64,000 bases of DNA from the NCBI GenBank assembly GCA_018713145.1, contig DVFP01000015.1, positions 62,001-126,000 of the forward strand. Reading direction: 5' to 3'. This DNA comes from Candidatus Scybalocola faecavium. GTDB lineage: Bacteria; Bacillota; Clostridia; Lachnospirales; Lachnospiraceae. The translations under genes were made by a program, and so were the position numbers. Position 1 is the first letter of the stretch. Every line of letters starts with the position of its first letter. This document shows positions 1 to 7,760 of this stretch, in pieces. Below the pieces are notes generated by a model, which had not been told where the DNA came from, searched no databases, and saw only the letters and a program-made list of their open reading frames with translations.

Positions 1-218
1 ATGCCAATAAACAGATTGGTAAAAATATTGATCAGGGCCGTGGTGGAGCCTACTGCCGCCAGGGCCTGGCTGCCGGAAAAACGTCCCACCACGATAATGT
101 CCACCGCGTTAAACATCAGCTGCAAAATACTTGAAAGCATCAGCGGCAGCGCAAATGAAATCAACTTATCCATAATCGAGCCATTACACATATCGATTTC
201 ATATTTATTCTTTTTCAA
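1..218 (-). CDS. MATE family efflux transporter, N-terminal part (cut by window edge)
   Basis: Only the first ~72 residues lie in the window; the gene runs off the left edge. The translation has a short hydrophilic lead and then a first membrane helix with the MATE-type stretch ISFALPLMLSSILQLMFNAV followed by DIIVVGRFSG, the classical N-terminal signature of MATE (multidrug and toxin extrusion) transporters, which export cationic compounds or metabolites using Na+ or H+ gradients. I placed the start at a TTG codon because GGAGG sits 8 bases upstream; a later ATG (MDKL) is possible but has no ribosome site. Family call is firm, substrate unknown. Confidence 0.8.
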   Translation of the reverse strand, partial: MKKNKYEIDMCNGSIMDKLISFALPLMLSSILQLMFNAVDIIVVGRFSGSQALAAVGSTTALINIFTNLFIG

Positions 219-303
219 CTCAGATTCCTCCACTCATTTTAGTCATTAATCACAGATGTTTTTTTTTCAGTATGGATCATCTATGAACACCTCCTTACTC
301 ACT

Positions 304-1278
304 TTACTCATACAATACCTTCATCTGTTCATCGGCAATTTTCAGCCCTTGAACACATTGATTATTTTCCCGCTGAGGCTTACAGATGTAAAAATCTTTC
401 CCATCCTCATCCGTCAGGATCATATTATAATCCCTGACAGAAGCATCATCAGTATCCGTATACGAAACTGCCGTAATATCCCCCTTAAAGCCCACAGAGT
501 CCAGGATTTCCATAAGCCTTTCACAGCTTCCGGGATCAGCGGCTTCATAAAATTCTTCCTGCAAATAGACAATACTGTATCCTGTATATCCTTTTCCTTC
601 ATAGGTGACACTTCTGGCAGGCGGATCAGCTTCTATATAAAAGACGCCATCCTTATCAAGATAGTCCTCATATTTCGAGCCTTCCGGTCCATCCTTATCA
701 TAAGACACACTAACGGGAAGTATAACGATACGGTGCAGGCCTATATTCGCCCGGGTCTTTTGCCAGTCATCTGATGAACTATCTTCTGTAATGTAATAAA
801 GATACATTTCATAAATATCCATATCCGTATAAACTGCCACCTTATACCCCTGTGCTGTTACTCCTTTACCGCCCCGGTGGCCGCTGCTGCCTGCAGGCCA
901 GGTTTTATAGGAAACCAATTCTCCCTGGAATACATTTTTCATATTTTCAATAGCAGAGCGAAGCTCTTTTTCGCCGATTTCAGAAACCACGTGGCTGGAA
1001 AACAGTTTTATAATATGATCTGATGCCCCTCTTTCAATATCACTCATAATAATTTGGCTTTTGATCCTGTCAACATCGTCCCGGGCCCCATCCGCATCCT
1101 TTGCAGCAACCTGGTCATCCACAGATCCCTTTAATTCCTCCCAAATCCGATCCTGGGACTGGGTATACGCATACCTTTGATATAGGCTGCAGGAAGAAAA
1201 AAATACTGTCATACTCACTATCATCAAAAGCGTGGAAAATATTTTCAGGAAATTGCCCCATCTTTCATATCTTTTCAT
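304..1278 (-). CDS. DUF5104-like lipoprotein
   Basis: A 324-residue protein with an N-terminal hydrophobic helix ending in FSSC (Cys30), a plausible lipobox, so it is probably anchored on the outer face of the cytoplasmic membrane. The body (roughly residues 55-200) resembles DUF5104 proteins: a helical lead, a segment about shrinking or losing helices around LFSSHV, then a beta-rich half with a YKVAVYTDMDIYEMYLYYIT stretch. The C-terminal third is unassigned. A GGGGAGGG ribosome site lies 4-5 bases before the ATG. Function is unknown; the family assignment is from memory of its pattern and is moderate. Confidence 0.6.
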   Translation of the reverse strand: MKRYERWGNFLKIFSTLLMIVSMTVFFSSCSLYQRYAYTQSQDRIWEELKGSVDDQVAAKDADGARDDVDRIKSQIIMSDIERGASDHIIKLFSSHVVSEIGEKELRSAIENMKNVFQGELVSYKTWPAGSSGHRGGKGVTAQGYKVAVYTDMDIYEMYLYYITEDSSSDDWQKTRANIGLHRIVILPVSVSYDKDGPEGSKYEDYLDKDGVFYIEADPPARSVTYEGKGYTGYSIVYLQEEFYEAADPGSCERLMEILDSVGFKGDITAVSYTDTDDASVRDYNMILTDEDGKDFYICKPQRENNQCVQGLKIADEQMKVLYE

Positions 1279-1368
1279 AAGCCCTCCCCAATCATTAGAC
1301 CTATAATAAACTCCTGTTCTCCCTTACATTGTATCATATCTCCATGTATTCTTACAGCATTTCACTAA

Positions 1369-1408
1369 AAAATGGCGCAGACAATGTTACCACTATCTGC
1401 ACCATTTT
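1369..1408 (-). terminator. Rho-independent terminator after leuS
   Basis: AATGGCGCAGA pairs with TCTGCACCATT around a 14-base loop, and the leftward strand continues into TTTTTTAG. It ends the leuS transcript 20 bases past the stop; the other strand also has a T5 run, so it may work both ways. Confidence 0.75.
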
Positions 1409-1427
1409 TATGTGCTCTATATTATGA

Positions 1428-3839
1428 TTACTTCATAACAATATTAATGATCTTTCCAGGAACATAAATTTCCTTTACAATATTTCCTGTCAGTTTTGCA
1501 GCGACAGCTTCCTTGCCGGCAGCAAGAGCATCGTCCTTAGAAACATCTGCGGGAAGCTGAATGACAGCCCGAACCTTACCGTTGATCTGGACGGCAATAT
1601 TAACCTCATCATCTTTCATTGCTTCCTCATCGGCATTTGGCCACTGGTTATCAAAGACACTGTTTTCATGGCCAAGCTGTTCCCAAAGCTCCTCACCAAG
1701 ATGAGGCGCAAAAGGAGCAATAAGGATTGCTGCGGTTTCCAGTGTCTCCTTATCAATGCCGCCTTCCTTCTTAGCCAGATCCGTCAGCTTGTTGGTATAT
1801 TCCATAAATCCGGAAATCACAGTGTTCAGGCTGAACTGTTCCAGACGGGTGGAAATATCATAAATCATCTTATGGCGCAGCTTGAGCATATTCTTTGTAG
1901 GTGCAACATTTTTATCCTTGTTGTCCATCACCATATTCCAGTAACGGTTAATAAACCGGTAAACGCCTTCAATGCCCCGGTCGTCCCACTCGGAATCCAG
2001 TTCCGGAGGTCCAACAAACAGCTCATAAAGTCTTAAAGAATCGCAGCCGTAATCCCGCACCAGATCATCCGGGGAGATAACATTTCCTTTGGATTTGCTC
2101 ATCTTGATGCCGTTCTTTCCGGTGATCATACCCTGGTTAAACAGTTTGATAAACGGCTCATCAAAATCGATCACGCCAATATCATACAGGAACTTTGTAT
2201 AAAATCTGGAATACAACAGATGGAGCACCGCATGCTCTACACCGCCGATATACATATCTACCGGAAGGTATTTATCCGCTTTTTCCCTGGATACAAGTTC
2301 TTTGTCATTCTTATTATCCACATAGCGAAGGAAATACCAGGAAGAACCTGCCCACTGAGGCATGGTATTTGTCTCTCTCTTTGCCGGGCCGCCGCAGCAT
2401 GGACAGGTGGTGTTGACCCACTCATCAATGGCTGCCAAAGGTGATTCTCCGGTTCCTGTAGGCTGGTAGCTTTCTACCTCTGGAAGGAGCAGCGGAAGCT
2501 GATCTTCCGGAACAGGCACGCAGCCGCATTTCGGGCAGTGAACGATGGGGATCGGCTCACCCCAGTAGCGCTGACGGGAAAATACCCAGTCACGGAGCTT
2601 GTAATTGGTCGTCTTTTTGCCAATGCCCCGTTTTTCAATAATTTCCGGAGCTTCTTTCTTTAACACAGCAGAATCCATGCCAGTCCACTCACCGGAATTG
2701 ATCACAATACCGGACTCTGTATACGCCTGAGTCAGGTTTGGATTTTCCTTGCCATCCGGAGAAATGACCTGGATAATAGGAATATTAAATTTTGTTGCGA
2801 ATTCAAAGTCCCGGTCATCATGAGCAGGTACGCACATGATCGCACCGGTACCATAATCTGCCAGTACATAATCAGACAGCCAGATAGGAACCTTTGCTCC
2901 ATTTAACGGATTAATGGCATAGCTTCCGGTAAATACACCGGTCTTTTCCTTATCCTGGAGACGATCTACAGAAGACTTTAAGGATGTCTGATAAATATAA
3001 TCCTCCACAGCCTGGCGGGTTTCATCTGTTGCCAGAGATTTGGCCAGCCCATGCTCCGGTGCCAGTACCATAAAAGTTGCACCGTAAAGAGTATCCGGCC
3101 GTGTCGTATACACAGTGATCTTCTCATCCCGTCCGTCTACGGCAAAATCGATCTCCGCGCCATAAGACTTGCCGATCCAGTCCGTCTGCATTTTCTTAAC
3201 CTTTGCCGGCCAGTCCAGCTTATCCAGGTCATTTAACAGACGGTCCGCATATTTTGTAATCTTAAGCATCCACTGTTTCAGATTTTTCTTTGTTACATCA
3301 GCACCGCAGCGCTCACACTTACCGTTGACAACTTCCTCGTTAGCAAGACCGGTCTTACAGGATGGACACCAGTTAATAGGCATCTCTTTTTCATAAGCCA
3401 GACCGGCTTTAAACATTTTAACAAAAATCCACTGAGTCCATTTATAAAAACTAGGATCCGTGGTGTTTACTTCCATATCCCAGTCATATACAGCGGCAAT
3501 TTCCTTGATCTGACGCTTAATATTGGCAATATTCTCTGCAGTAGATTTTTCCGGATGTACACCCATTTTAATGGCATAGTTTTCTGCCGGAAGGCCAAAG
3601 GCATCCCAGCCCATAGGATGAATCACATAATAACCGTTGAGCATTTTGTAACGGCTCCAAACATCAGAAATTACATAGCCTCTCCAGTGGCCTACATGAA
3701 GGCCGTTTCCAGATGGATACGGAAACATATCCAGGCAGTAATATTTAGGTTTTTTCCCATCGTTTACATTCACCGGGTACTTTTCCCAGTGGTCACGCCA
3801 TTTTTTTTCAATCACCTTGTGGTTGTATGGTTTTGCCAT
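1428..3839 (-). CDS. leuS: Leucyl-tRNA synthetase
   Basis: Full-length (803 residues) class Ia leucyl-tRNA synthetase, charging tRNA-Leu in the cytoplasm. Visible marks: the HIGH-type motif HVGH at residues 48-51 after PYPSGNGL, a zinc-ribbon-like insertion with CPSC and CERC pairs near residues 157-178, the editing (CP1) domain with the T-rich stretch TTRPDTLYGATFM, the catalytic KMSKS at residues 579-583, and the C-terminal anticodon-binding part ending IVKEIYVPGKIINIV. Length is typical for bacterial LeuS. Transcription is leftward from a sigma-A promoter through a leucine T-box leader, so expression should rise when tRNA-Leu is uncharged. Confidence 0.97.
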   Translation of the reverse strand: MAKPYNHKVIEKKWRDHWEKYPVNVNDGKKPKYYCLDMFPYPSGNGLHVGHWRGYVISDVWSRYKMLNGYYVIHPMGWDAFGLPAENYAIKMGVHPEKSTAENIANIKRQIKEIAAVYDWDMEVNTTDPSFYKWTQWIFVKMFKAGLAYEKEMPINWCPSCKTGLANEEVVNGKCERCGADVTKKNLKQWMLKITKYADRLLNDLDKLDWPAKVKKMQTDWIGKSYGAEIDFAVDGRDEKITVYTTRPDTLYGATFMVLAPEHGLAKSLATDETRQAVEDYIYQTSLKSSVDRLQDKEKTGVFTGSYAINPLNGAKVPIWLSDYVLADYGTGAIMCVPAHDDRDFEFATKFNIPIIQVISPDGKENPNLTQAYTESGIVINSGEWTGMDSAVLKKEAPEIIEKRGIGKKTTNYKLRDWVFSRQRYWGEPIPIVHCPKCGCVPVPEDQLPLLLPEVESYQPTGTGESPLAAIDEWVNTTCPCCGGPAKRETNTMPQWAGSSWYFLRYVDNKNDKELVSREKADKYLPVDMYIGGVEHAVLHLLYSRFYTKFLYDIGVIDFDEPFIKLFNQGMITGKNGIKMSKSKGNVISPDDLVRDYGCDSLRLYELFVGPPELDSEWDDRGIEGVYRFINRYWNMVMDNKDKNVAPTKNMLKLRHKMIYDISTRLEQFSLNTVISGFMEYTNKLTDLAKKEGGIDKETLETAAILIAPFAPHLGEELWEQLGHENSVFDNQWPNADEEAMKDDEVNIAVQINGKVRAVIQLPADVSKDDALAAGKEAVAAKLTGNIVKEIYVPGKIINIVMK

Positions 3840-3954
3840 GATTAATTTTCCTTTCTCACTATATTATTGAGGTCAAATTACAATTCAGCCTCATGATACC
3901 ACGAATTTCTTTGCGCCTTCGGCTTGCTTTCACTAAGTGGTCCCGGCGGGTTAC

Positions 3955-4254
3955 AGCAAAAACCCTTTCGTCTCTGAAGCTTTTACTAACTTCAGAGACG
4001 AAAGGGGAAAATTCTTCAAGATCCCGATTCCGCGGTACCACTCTGATTTGCCAGACAGGCATGCCTGACACACTCTTTATCCTATAACGGGGATCAACCG
4101 CTGCAAACTACGCATGTATATCCTTACACTTCACCTGCAAAGCTTAGAGGCGAGTTGGGAACGACTCATACTGTCTCGCATCATACGACAGCTTTCTGAA
4201 ATGGAGCCAATTCTTAATACTCCTCGTCATTGCTTTCTACATTTTTAAATGCAT
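3955..4254 (-). promoter_or_regulatory. T-box riboswitch leader (leucine) of leuS
   Basis: On the leftward strand the leader contains the T-box core AGAGTGGTACCGCGG (4030-4044). Its CAGAG can pair with CTCTG in the 5' arm of the following terminator to form the antiterminator. Stem I starts near GACGAGGAG and closes with CGCCTC; in the loop next to it the triplet CTC (plus-strand positions 4152-4154), a leucine codon, followed by G, fits as the specifier. This matches the downstream leuS. Binding of uncharged tRNA-Leu would stabilise the antiterminator. Specifier placement is my reading, not a computed fold. Confidence 0.9.
3958..4007 (-). terminator. T-box-controlled terminator of leuS leader
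   Basis: A perfect 17-bp arm (CCCTTTCGTCTCTGAAG at 3963-3979 against its complement at 3990-4006) with a 10-base loop, followed on the leftward strand by GGGTTTTTGC. This is the regulated terminator of the T-box leader. Confidence 0.9.
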
Positions 4255-4260
4255 GGATTA

Positions 4261-4288
4261 ATTTTATCACAAAGCTGGGTTTTGTCAA
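4261..4288 (-). promoter_or_regulatory. Sigma-A promoter of the leuS leader
   Basis: TTGACA (-35, 4283-4288) and TAAAAT (-10, 4261-4266) with a 16-bp spacer, leftward. Start of transcription would be near 4254, just before stem I of the T-box. Confidence 0.8.
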
Positions 4289-4388
4289 CTGATTTTTCTC
4301 AGACTGAATTTACCCGGGCTGTAACTTTCATGATTTCTTTCAGGATAAATTTTTTCGACTGTAAATTTCGAAGGATCCGTCCCCCGCT

Positions 4389-4925
4389 TTAGCCCTCATA
4401 TTGGTCTGAATTTTCCGATGCCTTGACAAAAAGCGCTGCCGGACCTCTTCCCCAGGCTTTGACCAAAGCTTCATTTACAAGAGTCTTCGTCTGCCCGTCA
4501 TGAATGTATAAGACCATAACGCTGTAATCATCTACTTTACGTCCCAATGCCCCTTCTATAATCTCCCGGCTCCGCTCCACATCCAAAAGTTGGGAATAAA
4601 GCATCTCCCCTGCAATATTAAAATCTGCATATTTAGATACGTCCTGATTTATTGCCAATGCATCAAACATAGCATACTCCAGTTCAAAAGCCAGAGCTTG
4701 AGCATAAGTATCCGGCTCCGTTTCACCGTGCGCCTCAAAATCACTGTAAGGGCCTTCCACTGGAACCGACTGATCTATATAAAAATCCCTGTTCACAATA
4801 TGGATCACCGGTACGTCCCGGCTTCCGGCCACCTCCACTGTTGTAATCCCATATCTTCTTGGAATCAGTCTTTCTGTTTTTTCAGCAATATATTCAGCAA
4901 ACTCATAACTTGTCATTATTTTCAT
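4389..4925 (-). CDS. Hypothetical protein, 178 residues
   Basis: A soluble, acidic protein of mixed alpha/beta character with no signal peptide or membrane segment. It starts MKIMTSYEFAEYIAEKTERL and contains VPVIHIVNRDFYID and a region LAFELEYAMFDALAINQDVSKYADFNI. I do not recognise the family with confidence; some features recall DUF5688-type proteins of Lachnospiraceae but I would not rely on that. It is divergent from the Fic-like gene at 5118 and is followed by the leuS leader region. An AAGGAA-type ribosome site precedes the ATG. Real gene judged from codon pattern and good start. Confidence 0.6.
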   Translation of the reverse strand: MKIMTSYEFAEYIAEKTERLIPRRYGITTVEVAGSRDVPVIHIVNRDFYIDQSVPVEGPYSDFEAHGETEPDTYAQALAFELEYAMFDALAINQDVSKYADFNIAGEMLYSQLLDVERSREIIEGALGRKVDDYSVMVLYIHDGQTKTLVNEALVKAWGRGPAALFVKASENSDQYEG

Positions 4926-5059
4926 TCCTTTCCGATTCTTACTGTGCCCATCTTTGCAGCCTGCCGCCGCTTATCGTAACAGTTTATCATTACTCCCCTT
5001 AAAAAGCAAGACAACTGCCTTGCCATGAGCCGGGGATATATGCTACCATAATAAACGCA

Positions 5060-5099
5060 TATGGGATGATCCCATAACAAAAAGGCAGGACGATCCTGC
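5060..5099. promoter_or_regulatory. Two similar dyads upstream of the Fic-like gene
   Basis: TATGGGATGATCCCATA (5060-5076) and GCAGGACGATCCTGC (5085-5099) are both palindromes sharing the core GGA-Y-GATCC, centred 24 bp apart (just over two helical turns). They end 8 bases before the ribosome site of the gene at 5118. They could be paired operator sites or small hairpins in the leader. Confidence 0.45.
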
Positions 5100-5117
5100 G
5101 GAAAGAGAGGAGAAAAA

Positions 5118-5630
5118 ATGAGCCGATTAAAAGATATTTTAAACCAAATTGATTTATATGTCCCCCAGGCAGAATCCAATCAGCCAAATCCGGATCTGAA
5201 TGAGAAAAGCCTTAAATCCATGTATGCCAAACTTACCGGACAGGGCAGGCCAACCTACCGGACGATGCCCCTTGCCCCGGCACCGGGAAATCATTTTCCA
5301 AAGCCTCAGGACCTGGATCACCTTGTCAGTCATTTTTTCAGTCAGCTGGAATTTTCCAGGCATACTCTGCATCCTGTAGAGCTGGCAGCCATGGCCTATA
5401 AACGCATCGTTGATATGGCCCCTTTTACTGATAATAATGAAAAGCTGGCCCAGGAATTTATGAACCATATTCTTATCGCTTACGGTTATCCTAAACTTTC
5501 CCTTCCCCTTAATCTCACAGATGGGTATGACACTGCTCTGACCGATTCGCGGACACATAAAGATATGGATATTTTTTCGGAATTTGCCGCCAAAGCGGTT
5601 CTTGCGCAAATCACCGGGGCACAGCAGTAA
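5118..5630 (+). CDS. Fic-fold protein with degenerate active-site motif
   Basis: 170 residues with GAGGAG before the ATG. Residues 86-126 follow the core of Fic/Doc proteins: HPVELAAMAYKRIVDM, then APFTDNNEK (101-109), then LAQEFMNHILIAYGYP. In active Fic enzymes the central motif is HPFx[D/E]GNG[R/K], which transfers AMP or similar groups to target hydroxyls. Here the catalytic His is Ala, the anion-loop Gly-Asn-Gly is changed to Asn-Asn-Glu, and only PF, D and the last basic residue remain, so AMP transfer is unlikely. It stands alone, with no recognisable antitoxin beside it. The fold call is an inference from this single region; the N-terminal 80 residues are unassigned. Confidence 0.6.
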   Translation: MSRLKDILNQIDLYVPQAESNQPNPDLNEKSLKSMYAKLTGQGRPTYRTMPLAPAPGNHFPKPQDLDHLVSHFFSQLEFSRHTLHPVELAAMAYKRIVDMAPFTDNNEKLAQEFMNHILIAYGYPKLSLPLNLTDGYDTALTDSRTHKDMDIFSEFAAKAVLAQITGAQQ

Positions 5631-5696
5631 ATACTGCCGCCCCGGTGTTATAATCTCTTAATCAAAGAGCCCATCCGGACCGTAAATGGCGGAAAT

Positions 5697-6881
5697 TTAA
5701 TTCAAAGGCCCTATAACTTCTCCATAAGTTCCTTCCGGCATATCCACGGCAAAATTATCAGCGATCAAACGCCCTGCAGCTCCAAAACCGTAAATATCCT
5801 CCAGGCGCCGGCTATCCTTCATAGACGGACTGTATAAAAGGAGCGGTACCATTTCCCGGGTATGATCCGTGCCTTTAAATGCAGGATCATTGCCATGATC
5901 TGCAGTGATCATTAAAAGATCATCGTCCTTCAGCTTTGACATGACGATTCCCAGCTTTTCATCAAAGCGTTCCAACTCATGGCCATAGCCTTCAGGATTC
6001 CGTCGATGGCCCCAAAGGGCGTCAAAATCCACCAGATTTACAAAACACAGACCGGAAAAATCTCCATCCATCTGCTCAATCGTCTGATCCATGCCATGGA
6101 CGCTGCTTTGAGAGCGAAAAGCCCGGGTAATTCCTTCTCCTGCAAATATGTCATTAATTTTTCCAATACTGATCACATCATAACCGGCATCCTTTAAAGC
6201 ATTAAGCACTGTAGGCCCAAAAGGCTTTAACGCATAGTCGTGGCGGTTTGCCGTGCGCACAAAAGCGCCCTTATGCTTTCCTGTAAAAGGCCGGGCAATG
6301 ACCCGTCCCACCTTCCACTCCGGCTTCATAGTCAGCGTTCTTGCTATCTCACAGCACCGGTAAAGTTCATCCAGCCCAAAAGTTTCCTCGCTGGCCGCAA
6401 TCTGAAGTACCGAATCTGCAGATGTATACACGATCATGGCCCCGGTTTTTATATGTTCTTCCCCCAGTTCATCCAGGATGGCCGTACCGCTGGCAGCCCG
6501 GTTGCCAATGACTTTATGGCCGGAAGCTTCTTCCAGCTCCCGGATCAGTTCATCCGGAAAGCCTGTATCTGTAAAAGTCAAAAAGGGCTCTGTGATCAAA
6601 AGTCCCATCAGTTCCCAGTGCCCGGTCATCGTATCCTTACCGGTGCTGCCCTCATTCATCCGCGCCTGATAGCCATGGATCATCTCAGGCTTTGGCCCGT
6701 GGATCACAGGATGGAGCCTGCTAAGGCCCAGGGATAAAAGATGTGGGATCCGAAACACCGGCATATGTTCATCAATATGCCCCAAAGTATCCGCTCCTTC
6801 ATCTCCATACGAAGCCGCATCTGCCATGGCGCCAATACCAAAAGAATCAATAACAATAGTAAATATACGACGGTATTTCAC
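5697..6881 (-). CDS. deoB: Phosphopentomutase
   Basis: 394 residues, typical length. DeoB interconverts (deoxy)ribose 1-phosphate and 5-phosphate in the cytoplasm, linking nucleoside breakdown to the pentose phosphate route. Seen: the N-terminal metal site [11 protein letters not shown], the phosphorylated Thr region [12 protein letters not shown], and the C-terminal metal ligands in [10 protein letters not shown] and [20 protein letters not shown], as in the alkaline phosphatase superfamily. It lies 11 bp downstream of deoD on the same strand, so the two enzymes are almost certainly co-transcribed: DeoD makes the sugar 1-phosphate that DeoB uses. Confidence 0.96.
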   Translation of the reverse strand: MKYRRIFTIVIDSFGIGAMADAASYGDEGADTLGHIDEHMPVFRIPHLLSLGLSRLHPVIHGPKPEMIHGYQARMNEGSTGKDTMTGHWELMGLLITEPFLTFTDTGFPDELIRELEEASGHKVIGNRAASGTAILDELGEEHIKTGAMIVYTSADSVLQIAASEETFGLDELYRCCEIARTLTMKPEWKVGRVIARPFTGKHKGAFVRTANRHDYALKPFGPTVLNALKDAGYDVISIGKINDIFAGEGITRAFRSQSSVHGMDQTIEQMDGDFSGLCFVNLVDFDALWGHRRNPEGYGHELERFDEKLGIVMSKLKDDDLLMITADHGNDPAFKGTDHTREMVPLLLYSPSMKDSRRLEDIYGFGAAGRLIADNFAVDMPEGTYGEVIGPLN

Positions 6882-6892
6882 AAAAAACCTCC

Positions 6893-7612
6893 TTAACCCC
6901 AGGCCCGGGCAGCCTCCAGAGCAACGCGCATCATATCATCAAAGCTGGTTTCCCTTTCCTTTGCTGTTAGTTCTCTATGGTCTACAAAGGAATCGGAAAT
7001 AGTGAGCAGACATGCTGCTCTTCGCCCAAGGATCCTGGCATTATGAAATAACGCATAGCTTTCCATTTCCACACAGGCACAGCCGTGTTTTTCATAAAAC
7101 TCCTGGTATCCGTCCACATTATCCTCATGATAAAATACATCGCTGGAATGAACCCGGCATAGATTTAGCGTCAATCCCAGCATTTTTCCTTTTTCCAGGA
7201 TCACATCATTTAAACTTTGCGTCGGATATTGGATATGTCCTTCCACCCCCGCCTGGGCCATGGCAAAGGTAGATTCGCTCCACGCGCTTTCTGCAAGGGC
7301 AATATCCATCACTTGGAGAGAGGAGGTGTAAGACCCTGCACTGCCGATACGGATAATATTTTCCACATCATAAAATTTATACAGTTCATATGAATAAATA
7401 CCAATACTGGGCATTCCCATACCGGAACCCATAACAGAAACTCTGGTATCCTTATAAGTACCGGTAAATCCTAACATGCCCCGTACAGAATTAAACTGTA
7501 CCGGATCTTTTAAATAAGTCCGGGCAATATACTGTGCCCGTAAAGGATCTCCGGGCATTAAAACGGTTTTAGCAATACTTCCCGGTGTTGCCTCATTATG
7601 CGGTGTTGCCAT
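6893..7612 (-). CDS. deoD: Purine nucleoside phosphorylase (DeoD type)
   Basis: 239 residues, the size of hexameric bacterial DeoD, which splits purine (deoxy)nucleosides with phosphate into base and sugar 1-phosphate. Visible: N-terminal MATPHNEA, the phosphate-binding [12 protein letters not shown], the [12 protein letters not shown] loop, [11 protein letters not shown], and the nucleoside-binding CVEMESYAL, followed by the conserved TISDSFVDH with the catalytic Asp. It is the first gene of a deoD-deoB pair. A terminator hairpin separates it from the EF-G-like gene upstream, so it likely has its own promoter in the 148-bp gap. Confidence 0.96.
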   Translation of the reverse strand: MATPHNEATPGSIAKTVLMPGDPLRAQYIARTYLKDPVQFNSVRGMLGFTGTYKDTRVSVMGSGMGMPSIGIYSYELYKFYDVENIIRIGSAGSYTSSLQVMDIALAESAWSESTFAMAQAGVEGHIQYPTQSLNDVILEKGKMLGLTLNLCRVHSSDVFYHEDNVDGYQEFYEKHGCACVEMESYALFHNARILGRRAACLLTISDSFVDHRELTAKERETSFDDMMRVALEAARAWG

Positions 7613-7640
7613 AAATATCCCCTTTCTTTTTATAAAACAC

Positions 7641-7678
7641 AGGCCACAGCCCTCGGAACAACTCCCGGGCTGCGGCCT
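7641..7678 (-). terminator. Terminator between the EF-G-like gene and deoD
   Basis: AGGCCGCAGCCC pairs with GGGCTGTGGCCT (one mismatch class pair) on the leftward strand, then GTGTTTTAT. Lies after the stop at 7761 and before the deoD start. Confidence 0.6.
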
Positions 7679-7760
7679 AAAGATGATTCCATCTCCAAAG
7701 CCATTTTGGAAAGCGGAACCTGATTTTAATTTTCAATTCCGGTCATAGAAATCCGGGAAA

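Noticed and set aside
3859-4087. Open frames on both strands just upstream of leuS
   Set aside because: They lie inside the T-box leader and its terminator; the RNA structure explains the sequence.
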